A stretch of 64,000 bases of DNA from Neokomagataea anthophila (GTDB lineage: Bacteria; Pseudomonadota; Alphaproteobacteria; Acetobacterales; Acetobacteraceae). The position numbers were made by a program, and so were the translations under genes. Every line of letters starts with the position of its first letter. Position 1 is the first letter of the stretch. The notes under the pieces are model-generated. The model saw only the letters and a program-made list of their open reading frames with translations. It had not been told where the DNA came from and searched no databases. The DNA is taken from contig NZ_JAGRQH010000002.1 of the NCBI RefSeq assembly GCF_018122595.1, positions 434,001 to 498,000 of the forward strand. The letters run 5' to 3'. Positions 25,194-34,185 of this stretch are shown here, one piece after another.

Positions 25194-27062
25194 ATGACAC
25201 TTGCAGCGCGTGCCATTCATCTCTGGCTTGGGTTCTGTCTGCGCACCACGCGGTGGCAGATCACCGGCACATCTGCGGGGCGTGCCGCAATCACGCAGCC
25301 ACATGCAGGCTATGTCGTAGCGTTTTGGCATCGTCACCTGACCCTTGCCCCCGCCCTCTGGTTTTGGGCGCGTACCCGTAACGCGGACTTGCGCCTCTAC
25401 GCTTTTATCTCCCGCAATGCAGATGGCCGCCTCATTGCAGAAGCTATCCGGCCGTGGAACATCACCGCCATTCACGGTTCCACTGCCCGACGCGGCAAAG
25501 ATAAAGGCGGTGCAGCCGCACTGCGTGCTGCACTGCGCATCATCAACGACGGCGGGCATATCGGCATCACACCCGATGGTCCGAGGGGGCCCGCAGAAAG
25601 CATCCAGCCCGGCGCAGAAGCCCTTTCCCGCATAGCGCGCCGTCCGCTCATCCCTGTTGGGATGGATTGTACGAGCCTACACCTCCCATCATGGGACCGC
25701 TTACGCCTTCCCCTACCTTTTGGGCGTGGTGTTATCGCTCCCACAACCCCGATTCTTCGACCTGACGCCGCTACGCTACGCGCCGCCCTATCCAACGCGA
25801 ACATACAAGCCGAAACTCAACGCGCGCACGCACATCACAGTATCATTGAGCAGCTTTGGGCAGGCATCGGCACCGCGCTTGCTCCTGCCCTCACCATCAT
25901 GACACGGCTACGATTACGTCGTGGCAAGGAGCTTCCTAATCGACTGCGTGAGCGTATGGGCCTCACTCAAGCTGCGTCCGCCAAAAAACAACGTACATTA
26001 TGGATTCACGCCGCCAGCGTGGGGGAAACACTCTGCGCCCGCCCACTCCTTGATGCCTTGCTCGCCGCAGACCCCACCCTGCATATCCTGTTTACAACGG
26101 CAACTGTGACCGGCAGCGAAATCATGGCGCAGCACCCCGCCATTGGCATACGGGTCACGCACCAATTCATTCCGCATGATGTGCCGCGCTGGATCAAACG
26201 CTTTCTCAAGCGCTGGTCTCCTCAAGGTGCCGTCTTTGTAGAGAGTGAACTCTGGCCCGGCATCATCACAGAACTCTCCCGCCGCCATATTCCCATCATG
26301 GTTGTGAACGGTCGCCTATCAGACCGCTCCGCCCGCCGCTGGCAGCGGTTCCGTCCCTTTGTGCACTCACTCTTTTCACGGCTTACATGGGTCGCCGCAC
26401 GCGGTGCAGAAGATGCCGCACACTTCCGCGCCCTCGGCGTCAAAACCGTTTATAATTACGGGGACCTCAAACGAGACGCCGCTCCACTTCCCCATGACCC
26501 TACAGAGCTTAAACGGCTCCGTGATCTTATCGGCACACGCCCCATTTTTGTGGCCGCATCCACCCATCCCGGTGAAGAAGAGATCATTCTCCAAGCAGCT
26601 GAAAAGGCACGCCAACAACAACCAACACTGCTAACAATTTTAGTACCGCGCCACCCCAATCGCGGCCCAGAGCTCGCTGCACGCTTTAATCTTCCTAGCC
26701 GACAGGCTGGACATGACCCTGACAAGACCATGTCTGTTTTTCTGGCAGATACTCTCGGTGAATTAGGATTATTTTACCGCTTAGCCGATTCATGCTTCAT
26801 CGGGCATTCGCTCACCGCACCCGGCGGCGGGCATAATCCTTTCGAGCCCCTGCGCCTTGGCGTACCTACTGCAACTGGCCCCCATATGAGCAACTGGCGC
26901 GAAGCCGTCATACAGCTTGCGGAAACATTGCAGACAGTCAACAATGCTGACAGCTTAGCCCAATGGCTGAATCGACCAACCACTACCACCTTAAAACCTG
27001 TCCCTGAAGCCCGCATCGTTAATACATTAACCGCCACTATTCTGGAGAGTTTGGAGCGATGA
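25194..27062 (+). CDS. waaA: DUF374-KdtA fusion: Kdo transferase with N-terminal acyltransferase-like domain
   Basis: A 622-residue fusion. Residues about 10-195 are a DUF374 (lysophospholipid acyltransferase-like) domain with FWHRHLTLAP, GITPDGPRGPAESIQPGAEAL and RPLIPVGMD. Residues about 215-620 are WaaA/KdtA, which adds Kdo to lipid IVA: WIHAASVGETLCARPLL with the catalytic Glu, FVESELWPG, VNGRLSDRS, ASTHPGEEE and GGHNPFEPL. Separate genes are usual in proteobacteria. The reading frame is continuous, with no stop or frameshift between the domains. ATG at 25194 is the first ATG; TTG at 25158 is also in frame, and both have weak ribosome sites. It overlaps lpxK by 4 bp. Confidence 0.85.
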   Translation: MTLAARAIHLWLGFCLRTTRWQITGTSAGRAAITQPHAGYVVAFWHRHLTLAPALWFWARTRNADLRLYAFISRNADGRLIAEAIRPWNITAIHGSTARRGKDKGGAAALRAALRIINDGGHIGITPDGPRGPAESIQPGAEALSRIARRPLIPVGMDCTSLHLPSWDRLRLPLPFGRGVIAPTTPILRPDAATLRAALSNANIQAETQRAHAHHSIIEQLWAGIGTALAPALTIMTRLRLRRGKELPNRLRERMGLTQAASAKKQRTLWIHAASVGETLCARPLLDALLAADPTLHILFTTATVTGSEIMAQHPAIGIRVTHQFIPHDVPRWIKRFLKRWSPQGAVFVESELWPGIITELSRRHIPIMVVNGRLSDRSARRWQRFRPFVHSLFSRLTWVAARGAEDAAHFRALGVKTVYNYGDLKRDAAPLPHDPTELKRLRDLIGTRPIFVAASTHPGEEEIILQAAEKARQQQPTLLTILVPRHPNRGPELAARFNLPSRQAGHDPDKTMSVFLADTLGELGLFYRLADSCFIGHSLTAPGGGHNPFEPLRLGVPTATGPHMSNWREAVIQLAETLQTVNNADSLAQWLNRPTTTTLKPVPEARIVNTLTATILESLER

Positions 27063-28030
27063 GGTTACGCCCCCCCCGCTTCTGGACATCTGACAAACCC
27101 AACTTCGCCGCACGTGCGCTTCGCCCCGCCAGTGCCATCGTCAGCCATGTTGCACAACGGCGCAGCACGCAACCGGGCTATCACGCTGCTGTACCCGTTC
27201 TTTGCTGCGGTAACGTCACCACTGGCGGCACAGGAAAAACACCCCTTACCCTTGATTTCGTTCGCCGTTTACAAGCGCGTGGCCATACGCCTCATATTCT
27301 CAGCCGTGGCCACGGCGGTAAGCAGCGCGGCCCCCTTGCCGTAAACCCCAGCCGTTACACCGCGAGAGATGTCGGCGATGAGCCCATGCTCCTCTCAGCA
27401 TGTGCCCCCACATGGATTGGTGCCAACCGTGGTGAAACGGCCAAACTAGCCGTGAGCGAGGGAGCAGATTGCCTCGTCATGGATGATGGGTTCCAAAACA
27501 CGACCTTGGATAAAACCCTCTCCCTACTCATCGTCGACGGTGCAAGTGGATTTGGTAATCAACAGGTCCTCCCCGCCGGCCCTTTACGTGAAACACTCGA
27601 AGCTGCTTTTGCACGAGCACAAGCCATCGTCCTCATTGGAGACGATAAGAGAGACATCCGCCGCTTAACCTCTCTCCCCATCCTACATGCCCGCTTCATT
27701 CCCGGCCCGGAAATCCGCCGCTTACAAGGCGTCCGCGTCATTGCTTTTGCTGGCATTGGCCGCCCCGACAAATTTTTCAACATGTTGAGAGACGCGGGAG
27801 TCGACCCTGTACGCACGCTGAGTTTCCCAGACCACCACAGCTATACCCCCCGCGATATTCAGCGCTTGGATGCCCTGCGTTTAGAAGCCAATACAACCCT
27901 CGTCACAACAGCCAAAGACGCCGTGAAACTGCCCCCGACCTTCCGCGCCCATACTGTCATCATTGGCATCGATGTTCTGTGGGAAGATCCAACCGCTCCT
28001 GACAAAATTTTGGACCAACTCTTTACATGA
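27059..28030 (+). CDS. lpxK: Tetraacyldisaccharide 4'-kinase
   Basis: A 323-residue inner-membrane-associated kinase that phosphorylates the 4' position of the lipid A disaccharide. The N-terminal RPPRFW and the P-loop NVTTGGTGKTPLTLDFVRRL are typical, followed by LSRGHGGKQRG, VGDEPMLLS and the conserved MDDGFQNTTL. It overlaps its neighbours by 4 bp (ATGA) on both sides, so the three lipid A genes are translationally coupled. Confidence 0.95.
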   Translation: MRLRPPRFWTSDKPNFAARALRPASAIVSHVAQRRSTQPGYHAAVPVLCCGNVTTGGTGKTPLTLDFVRRLQARGHTPHILSRGHGGKQRGPLAVNPSRYTARDVGDEPMLLSACAPTWIGANRGETAKLAVSEGADCLVMDDGFQNTTLDKTLSLLIVDGASGFGNQQVLPAGPLRETLEAAFARAQAIVLIGDDKRDIRRLTSLPILHARFIPGPEIRRLQGVRVIAFAGIGRPDKFFNMLRDAGVDPVRTLSFPDHHSYTPRDIQRLDALRLEANTTLVTTAKDAVKLPPTFRAHTVIIGIDVLWEDPTAPDKILDQLFT

Positions 28031-28941
28031 CCAATTTTCTACAACGCGCTGAGCATACTCTCTTACAAAGCCTACTCTGCGCACTCCGCCACCTTTCTCC
28101 CGCCGCAGCTTCTAATCTTGGCGGTGCCGTCGCCCGAACCTTTGGTCCCCTTATCCCCGTTTCACGCATTGCAGACCGCAATTTGCAATTGGCTTTTCCT
28201 GAGTATAATGCCCAAAAACGCCGCCAAATTGTCCGTGAATGCTGGGATAACCTCGGCCGCACTATTGCCGAACTACCCCATATCGGCCGGTTGCCTCATA
28301 ACGCCCCTCACGGCGCTGGCTGGTCCATAGAAGGCGAAGAACATCTTATCGCTGCCCGTGAGAGTGGACGCCCTGTCATTTTTTTCTCCGGCCACATTGG
28401 CAACTGGGAGCTGATGCCCCCCGCTGTTGCGCATCATGGCCTCCCCTTCGCGTCTTTTTACCGTGCCGCCAGCAACCCTTTAGTTGACCAACTCATCCGT
28501 GATTTACGCCAAAGCACCATGCAGCAAGAAGCCCTTATGTTCCCCAAAGGAGCCAAAGGAGCACGCAGCGCATTGCGGCATTTGTCCCAAGGAGGGCATC
28601 TCGGCATTCTTGGCGACCAAAAAATGAACGACGGGGTCGAAGCCAAGCTTTTTGGCCGCCCCGCCATGACGGCCTCCGCAGCTGCCGTTTTCGCCCTGCG
28701 CCATAATGCGCTGATTGTCACAGGCCATGTCCGTCGTGACGGTCCGGCTCGACTCGTCCTCGTCGTTGATCCGCCCTTCAGCCCGACACCCACCGATAAC
28801 CGACAGCAAGACGTACTGACCCTCACCCAAACACTGAATGACCGCCTTGAAAGCTGGATCCGCGCAAAACCGGGCTCATGGCTCTTATTGCACCGCCGCT
28901 GGGACAAGGCGCTCTACCGTCAGGTTGCAACAACCCCCTGA
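28027..28941 (+). CDS. LpxL/HtrB-type lipid A acyltransferase
   Basis: A 304-residue acyltransferase of the LpxL/LpxM family that adds secondary acyl chains to Kdo-lipid A or its precursor. The catalytic HX4E is in FFSGHIGNWELMP, followed by FYRAASNPLVDQLI, LGDQKMNDGVEAKLFGRPAMTA and a C-terminal LLLHRRWDK. An N-terminal hydrophobic stretch suits membrane attachment. As the last gene of the kdtA-lpxK operon its role in LPS is well supported. Which chain it adds is not readable. Confidence 0.88.
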   Translation: MTNFLQRAEHTLLQSLLCALRHLSPAAASNLGGAVARTFGPLIPVSRIADRNLQLAFPEYNAQKRRQIVRECWDNLGRTIAELPHIGRLPHNAPHGAGWSIEGEEHLIAARESGRPVIFFSGHIGNWELMPPAVAHHGLPFASFYRAASNPLVDQLIRDLRQSTMQQEALMFPKGAKGARSALRHLSQGGHLGILGDQKMNDGVEAKLFGRPAMTASAAAVFALRHNALIVTGHVRRDGPARLVLVVDPPFSPTPTDNRQQDVLTLTQTLNDRLESWIRAKPGSWLLLHRRWDKALYRQVATTP

Positions 28942-29105
28942 GCTATGCGTTTATTGCATGGCAGAATTGTCACACCCATGAATGTTTGTTGCGCAAAAAG
29001 GCACTTTTGTGAAGTTTCCTGTTGTGAAAAGGCGTTTTAGCCCCTTAGCTTGCATGTAGTAAGTTTTTAACCGGGCTTTTTCCCAGATCGCGGAGGGTTT
29101 CCCTG

Positions 29106-29486
29106 ATGCCACAACAGGCAACTTCCCAGCATGTTTCTCAGCAGGTTGCCAGATGTTCCAACATCGTTCCTCTGCGCCAAGGGGTTCTTCCACGCCATCG
29201 TGAATATCTGTCACGTTGGTTAGAAGCTGGGCTGCGCATGGGCCTTTTCGATGCTGAGATTACAACTACCCATCAGGACGATGCGCGTGACAACGCCGCC
29301 ATCGAGCACATCCTCGTCTGGGTCCGGGAAAATCCACAACCAGCCTATATGCTGCGCCCACAAGGGATGAGCTGGGTTTTGATTGATCAATTGCGCGAGC
29401 ATAAACTGGGCAGCTATTCCAGCTTCGAAGTCGCACTTAATACGATCCGCCCTGTCTTACCGACGGCAGAAATTTACGCCGCTTAA
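29106..29486 (+). CDS. Conserved hypothetical protein
   Basis: A 126-residue soluble protein with no signal peptide or membrane segment and no domain I recognise. It is supported by a good GGAGG ribosome site 8-9 bp before the ATG, a 160-bp upstream spacer for its own promoter, and alpha-helical, charge-balanced composition (PRHREYLSRWLEAGLRMGLF, PAYMLRPQGMSWVLIDQLRE). The upstream spacer (28942-29105) shows only AT-rich tracts. It is convergent with the LpoA-like gene. Function unknown. Confidence 0.65.
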   Translation: MPQQATSQHVSQQVARCSNIVPLRQGVLPRHREYLSRWLEAGLRMGLFDAEITTTHQDDARDNAAIEHILVWVRENPQPAYMLRPQGMSWVLIDQLREHKLGSYSSFEVALNTIRPVLPTAEIYAA

Positions 29487-29492
29487 AGTCCA

Positions 29493-29522
29493 CTGCGCCG
29501 TCGCCCTATTACGACGACGCAG
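29493..29522. repeat. Hairpin between convergent genes
   Basis: CTGCG-C-CGTCG pairs with CGACG-A-CGCAG, giving 10 base pairs around one mismatch and an eight-base loop. No T-run follows. It lies between the convergent hypothetical gene and the LpoA-like gene and may end transcription weakly. Confidence 0.35.
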
Positions 29523-29535
29523 GGAAACGTCCTCC

Positions 29536-30810
29536 TTACGAAGGACGCAATGCAACATCCCGCGATGCTGGAACCACAATAGACGAACCCCCAACTTGGC
29601 GGATCTGGAAAATAGCCAAGTTGCGGCTCACATGGCCGTCAGGACGCAGACGAAACAACCCATCCACACCCATAAAACCATTACCATGCGTCAATGCAGA
29701 CGTATCGACGCTGCCAGTACGCGCGACAACATTCGCCAAAGCCGCAGCATCAAAGGCAAAGTCCGTCACGGGTGACGGTGCCTGACCATACACAGCCTTA
29801 TAACGGGCGACATAGCCATTACGGTCACGCGCATCCGGCGCAGCAAACCATGCGCCATGCAGCGCGCTCAACTTCGTATCAAACGCTTTCCACAGCGCTG
29901 GCCCCATAATCTGCACCTGCGATGCTGCAATATGATCATCCTGTAGTGCAGAAATGACCTGAGCCAACTCCAAGCCCGTATCCGCTAAAAGCAGCGCATC
30001 AAATGGCGGCGGAGCCACTGAAGGCGTAGACTGCCCTACCGTAGGCGATGCTGGCACAGATCCTGCTGCCCCCCCTTCTGCCGTCGGATCAATAGCCGAT
30101 GGCCCAGCTGCAACAGGCACAACAGACGCCGTCGGCTGACGCGCTGCAATGTTAGACAAGCTTTTCAGGCTGTCACTGATATTCGCAGCATCTGCCGTGT
30201 GGAACACAATTTGCGGGTCATTCAAAGATGCATCACGGCACGCCACCTTCAATCCATCGGCCATCGCATGACCTAAAGGATTATCTGGCAAAAACGCCGC
30301 AAAGGCTTTGCGGCCTGTGGCGCGGGCCGCATCGACCATCCGGCGCACCTGCTGCTCCGGTGTTAAGCCCATCACCCAGACACCTGGCCGTGCTTGTGTC
30401 GAATCACTCGTAAAAGCCAAGACCGGCTTACCTGCCTGTCCTGCCACAGGGGCAACAGCAGCGGTTTCCGTTGCGGTTAAAGGCCCCAGCAACAATGCGT
30501 CCCCATGAGACAACGCCGTTTGTGCAGCAGCAGCAGGTCCGCCCACACCATTGCTATCCTGCACATCAAGCACAGGTGCACCAGAGGAAGAAAGAGCCAG
30601 CTTTGCCGCATCACGCATACGCTGGCCTACTGCGCCAAAACGACCACTCAAAGGCAAGACCAACCCGACGCTTGGCGCATGCGCCTGCCCAAGCTGTGAC
30701 GGTGCCTGCACACCGGGAGCCGAAATGGGTGCTTCACCACCATTATTCGCACATGCTGCGAGGCCAAAAACAGCACCAAGCGCCATTACCGTACGAAAAT
30801 GCCTTGGCAT
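29536..30810 (-). CDS. Penicillin-binding protein activator, LpoA-like lipoprotein
   Basis: A 424-residue lipoprotein with a type I periplasmic-binding-protein fold. I chose the ATG at 30810, which has AGGGGCGGG just upstream and gives a signal ending in lipobox LAAC. The longer frame to 30945 would overlap the start of rsmI. The fold shows VGLVLPLSGRFGAVGQRMRDAAKLAL, LLGPLTATETAAVAP and PVLAFTSDS, with a Ser/Pro/Ala insertion near the middle. By analogy to LpoA it should activate a class A penicillin-binding protein from the outer membrane. The divergent rsmI neighbour is the known gene pairing. Confidence 0.8.
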   Translation of the reverse strand: MPRHFRTVMALGAVFGLAACANNGGEAPISAPGVQAPSQLGQAHAPSVGLVLPLSGRFGAVGQRMRDAAKLALSSSGAPVLDVQDSNGVGGPAAAAQTALSHGDALLLGPLTATETAAVAPVAGQAGKPVLAFTSDSTQARPGVWVMGLTPEQQVRRMVDAARATGRKAFAAFLPDNPLGHAMADGLKVACRDASLNDPQIVFHTADAANISDSLKSLSNIAARQPTASVVPVAAGPSAIDPTAEGGAAGSVPASPTVGQSTPSVAPPPFDALLLADTGLELAQVISALQDDHIAASQVQIMGPALWKAFDTKLSALHGAWFAAPDARDRNGYVARYKAVYGQAPSPVTDFAFDAAALANVVARTGSVDTSALTHGNGFMGVDGLFRLRPDGHVSRNLAIFQIRQVGGSSIVVPASRDVALRPS

Positions 30811-30887
30811 ACCCGCCCCTACAGGGTCTAAGCAGGAACGCTTTACTTCCTGCAAAGACACTTTGCGCTTCTTGGTCGAGGATACAG

Positions 30888-31823
30888 ATGTCCGAGCAAT
30901 CATGGTCTGCTGAAACTCCCTTAAGCGAGGTGGCCGTATCACCATCGAACGCCCCGCTCACCGAGGCCAACCCGGCTGGGGGAGGCTCCCTGATATTAGT
31001 TGCAACCCCAATCGGCAACCTTGGCGACATCAGCGCCAGAGCAATTGAGGCTCTCCGCAATGTAGAAGCCATACTGTGTGAAGACACCCGTGTCACAGCC
31101 AAACTGCTCACCGCACACGGAATCACCACACCAACTTATACCCTGCACGATCATAACGAAGCAGAGAAGATTCCGTTTCTTCTAGAAAAGCTCCATGCAG
31201 GCGCCCGCTTCGCCGTTGTCTCCGATGCAGGCACCCCACTCGTATCCGACCCCGGCTTTCGCCTTGTCCGTGCGGCCATTGATGCACACATCCCCGTCAG
31301 CACCACACCCGGCCCCAATGCCGTCATCACCGCACTGACCTTGTCAGGCCTCCCTCCGCATCCCTTCACCTTCCTTGGCTTTCCTCCCCCTAAAAGCGAG
31401 GCTCGTACCAGCACTTTCTCAGCTCTGCGCGCGGCAGAGCAAGCTGGTCTGCGCTCTACCCTTATTTGGTATGAAGCCCCACACCGCCTTCTCGCCTCCC
31501 TCGCCGATCTCATCAGCGTGTTTGGCCCAGAGCGTGAAGCCGCCGTCGGACGGGAACTTACCAAGCGCTTTGAAGAAATGGTGCGCGGTAGCCTTCAATC
31601 CGTGCACGAACATTTTTTAGAACATGCACCGCGCGGTGAAATTACCCTGCTTATCGGCCCTGCATCCGAAACCGATACCGGCGCCGCTGACCTCGGCACT
31701 TTGCTGCGTGAAGCTCTTCAACAGCACTCGGTCAAAGACGCCGCATCTTTGGTGGCCGGCATGGTCAAACTCCCCAAGCGAACCGTTTATAGCCGCGCCC
31801 TAGAACTCTCCCGCGAGGGGTAA
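30888..31823 (+). CDS. rsmI: 16S rRNA (cytidine1402-2'-O)-methyltransferase
   Basis: A 311-residue SPOUT-independent tetrapyrrole-methylase-fold enzyme that 2'-O-methylates C1402 in the ribosomal P site. Motifs are LILVATPIGNLGDISARAIEAL, CEDTRVTAKLL, VVSDAGTPLVSDPG, PGPNAVITALTLSGLP and FLGFPPPK. The start at 30888 is set by GAGG 7 bp upstream and by homology; a longer open frame back to 30471 is an artefact of overlap with the divergent lipoprotein gene. Confidence 0.93.
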   Translation: MSEQSWSAETPLSEVAVSPSNAPLTEANPAGGGSLILVATPIGNLGDISARAIEALRNVEAILCEDTRVTAKLLTAHGITTPTYTLHDHNEAEKIPFLLEKLHAGARFAVVSDAGTPLVSDPGFRLVRAAIDAHIPVSTTPGPNAVITALTLSGLPPHPFTFLGFPPPKSEARTSTFSALRAAEQAGLRSTLIWYEAPHRLLASLADLISVFGPEREAAVGRELTKRFEEMVRGSLQSVHEHFLEHAPRGEITLLIGPASETDTGAADLGTLLREALQQHSVKDAASLVAGMVKLPKRTVYSRALELSREG

Positions 31824-32040
31824 AGCCAACACGCCCCTCTTTTGCTTCGATCATTACCGCAAATATGTGCAAAGAGTACCATTAACGGGGGCCGCTAGGT
31901 CCCCAGCAAGGATTTGACACCCTTCCCCACTCAGCAAGCCGTTGCCCAAAATGAGTAGCTATGATCGCAAAACCAGTCACTTACGCGAAAAATTGTCCCC
32001 TCAAACAGTCATGCTGCACATTCATTCGAGACATGGCCGT
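31824..32040. other. Gene-free convergent spacer with a small GC-rich hairpin
   Basis: Together with the terminator and the trailing bases before 32151 this spacer is 327 bp. I see no supported gene in it. It holds a 7-bp hairpin GGGGGCC/GGTCCCC with a four-base loop (31887-31904) and, shortly after, a consensus-like -35 element TTGACA (31914) without a convincing -10. A small RNA here cannot be excluded. Confidence 0.3.
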
Positions 32041-32086
32041 AAAATTTTGATGGAGCATTTGTAAGAGAACAATGCACCATCAAAAT
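32041..32086 (-). terminator. Rho-independent terminator of the amino-acid permease
   Basis: ATTTTGATGG-A-GCATT pairs with AATGC-A-CCATCAAAAT, 15 base pairs around one mismatch. On the minus strand the stem is followed by TTTTA. It lies 65 bp past the permease stop codon. Confidence 0.8.
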
Positions 32087-32150
32087 CGCAGCCGCCAAAC
32101 AATCATACGCTTTTCGGTTCTTTCTGAGCAAAAGAACACCAAACATCACC

Positions 32151-33425
32151 TCACAGCAGCGACAAGAACGGAGACACAACCAACAAAACCCCAACACCCA
32201 CAATAAAGTACAGGCTGACCCCACGATAGCGCACCAAGGAGGGAGTTTTCATCACCAGCCATGCGGGGATTAAACAGCCAATCAAACCAAAAATTGGGCT
32301 ACATACCGCCGTAAAAGACAAGACCGGCAAGTTTGCAACAATAGCTCCATAGGCCAAAGCTACAGCCAGCAATGCAATTCCTGTAGCTAAAGCATTCGGC
32401 TGAATACGCTGCTCAGGCAGCCACTTCGAGGCAATAGACGTAAAAAGCCCTTGGCACGCTTCTTTAAAGCCTAAATATACGCCAAAAAATGCCGTCATGA
32501 CGGCAAAGATATTCAGCACAACGCCGATATACGTCGCCCAGCTTCCACCGAAAACCTGTGCGCTAATCGCCAATGCCGAGATATTTTGCTTATAAGCCGC
32601 CACAGCATCCGCATGGCTCATCGCTAATGAAAACGATACCGCATAGAAAAAGACAACAACAAACAAAATAGCAAATGCGATATTCATCACCCGCAAGGCT
32701 TTATACCGCGCCACTTCTGGTGATTGTTCTTGCGCCCGGTAAAACACCACCATTGGGCTTAAAGTCTGCAAAAACAAAATCGAGGTCAGCGTAAAAGGCA
32801 ATGTAATCACACTTTGCCCAATCAAAGTCCCAACCGGTGGTACAGCCCCAATATTACCCAGATTCCAGCGGGAAATCATCAAGAAACCCAAAACAGCAAT
32901 AATGCAGAGCTTCGTGCACACAAGTAGAGTAGAAACCTTAAACAAGGTTTTCTCCCCACGTGAGGCAATCCCAACCAACGCAAACATTAAAATCAGCGGA
33001 TACCATGCATAATGCGACAAAAGCGCATGCGTCACTCCAAAACTGCGTAGGTAAGACGCACTGTCATTGGTAATGGCCGTCGCATACACCAGCAGCCAAA
33101 TCGTAATCATCACAAAATATAAAACACCGAGCGCACGCCCCCACCCACGGCCCAAATAACTCGCAATCATATCTGGGTAGGTCTGGCTTTCACGCGCAGA
33201 AGCAAGCGTGTTGATGAAAAGCCTCTGGAATAAATACATCCCCGGATAACCAATGGCCGAAGACAATAAAAACACCCAAATGCCCACCAGCCCTACTTGC
33301 ACTGGCAAAAACACAATGCCAGCACCAATCGCCATGCCGATGCTTATAATCGTCCAGCCAATATCGGTTCCATCAAATCGGACGGACTGCCCACCACCCT
33401 GCGATGGTACTGTTTGCGAACACAT
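32151..33425 (-). CDS. HAAAP-family amino-acid permease (SdaC/YhaO-like)
   Basis: A 424-residue inner-membrane transporter with about 11 hydrophobic helices. The first helix GWTIISIGMAIGAGIVFLPVQVG is the family signature of the hydroxy/aromatic amino-acid permeases, and the layout matches serine/threonine:proton symporters. The substrate is inferred. A G-rich ribosome site (GGGGGGA) precedes the ATG, and the region 33426-33537 upstream is strongly AT-rich as for a promoter. It has its own terminator and appears to be a single-gene unit. Confidence 0.82.
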   Translation of the reverse strand: MCSQTVPSQGGGQSVRFDGTDIGWTIISIGMAIGAGIVFLPVQVGLVGIWVFLLSSAIGYPGMYLFQRLFINTLASARESQTYPDMIASYLGRGWGRALGVLYFVMITIWLLVYATAITNDSASYLRSFGVTHALLSHYAWYPLILMFALVGIASRGEKTLFKVSTLLVCTKLCIIAVLGFLMISRWNLGNIGAVPPVGTLIGQSVITLPFTLTSILFLQTLSPMVVFYRAQEQSPEVARYKALRVMNIAFAILFVVVFFYAVSFSLAMSHADAVAAYKQNISALAISAQVFGGSWATYIGVVLNIFAVMTAFFGVYLGFKEACQGLFTSIASKWLPEQRIQPNALATGIALLAVALAYGAIVANLPVLSFTAVCSPIFGLIGCLIPAWLVMKTPSLVRYRGVSLYFIVGVGVLLVVSPFLSLL

Positions 33426-33537
33426 AAAAATATCCCCCCATGAAGCCGGACCTCATGGTTTCCTGCGTGAAGTGCGCTTTTTGAAGGGATAAACTAGTAT
33501 TTTTTGTTTTTTACATAAAGAACGATTTTATTTTGTA

Positions 33538-34185
33538 TTAATCTGAAGAACGTGGCAGCACAAATAACGACGGTGCAAGCGATAAACCGAGCTTCACATC
33601 CGAAAGTGCAATCTTCGTCTCACGCCCCTGTGCATCCACAACGGTCCAACCCTGTAGCGCCAAAGGCTGGTCACTAAAATGCAAGGTCAGCGTTCCTCCA
33701 CTTGGCTCCGCCGTGCGGACCAATGCTACATCCACCTGCCCGTGCTCATGTACAAAATGCGTAACCGTCACGTCTCCAGAAAGCTTCGGGTTCGGACGTA
33801 ACAACAAACCAAGAGGCGTGCGCTCCAACGGCATGGTCGTGACCTGATCAATACTCCGATCTTGGAATACGAGTTTACCGTCATTCCCCACCAACAAAAG
33901 TGGGCTTGGCGCATCATAATCAAAACGCATACGCCCCGGCTGCCCAGCACTCCGCGCCAAAGACGCCGTGCCATGTGTCACAGCACCATCGGGCGCCGTC
34001 TGCGCAAAACGCGCCTGCAACGTGCTCAAACCGCTCAACGTATCCTGAATACGATCAATCCAGCCACGATCCACGGGACGCAAAACCGCAGGCACCCCCT
34101 GCGCCAGAGCCACCCCCATAGGAGCAACACAGCACAGAGCCGCCAGAGACACATAAGCAAAACGCATAAAACGAGACATCATCAT
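33538..34185 (-). CDS. lolA: Outer-membrane lipoprotein carrier LolA
   Basis: A 215-residue periplasmic chaperone that ferries lipoproteins from LolCDE to the outer membrane. A signal peptide ends near GVALA. The domain begins IQDTLSGLSTLQARFAQ and shows the LolA pattern GRMRFDYDAPSPLLLVGNDGKLVFQD. The start is at a triplet of ATG codons; the first overlaps the mbfA stop (TAATG), so translation is coupled. It closes the rsmE-gshA-mbfA-lolA series. Confidence 0.88.
   Translation of the reverse strand: MMMSRFMRFAYVSLAALCCVAPMGVALAQGVPAVLRPVDRGWIDRIQDTLSGLSTLQARFAQTAPDGAVTHGTASLARSAGQPGRMRFDYDAPSPLLLVGNDGKLVFQDRSIDQVTTMPLERTPLGLLLRPNPKLSGDVTVTHFVHEHGQVDVALVRTAEPSGGTLTLHFSDQPLALQGWTVVDAQGRETKIALSDVKLGLSLAPSLFVLPRSSD

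Noticed and set aside
25022-25216. N-terminal extension of the GlfT2-like frame
   Set aside because: It crosses the promoter and start of the divergent kdtA fusion gene, and a good ribosome site supports the ATG at 25021.
30471-30887. N-terminal extension of the rsmI frame by 139 residues
   Set aside because: It runs opposite the LpoA-like gene, is low complexity, and homology plus GAGG place the rsmI start at 30888.
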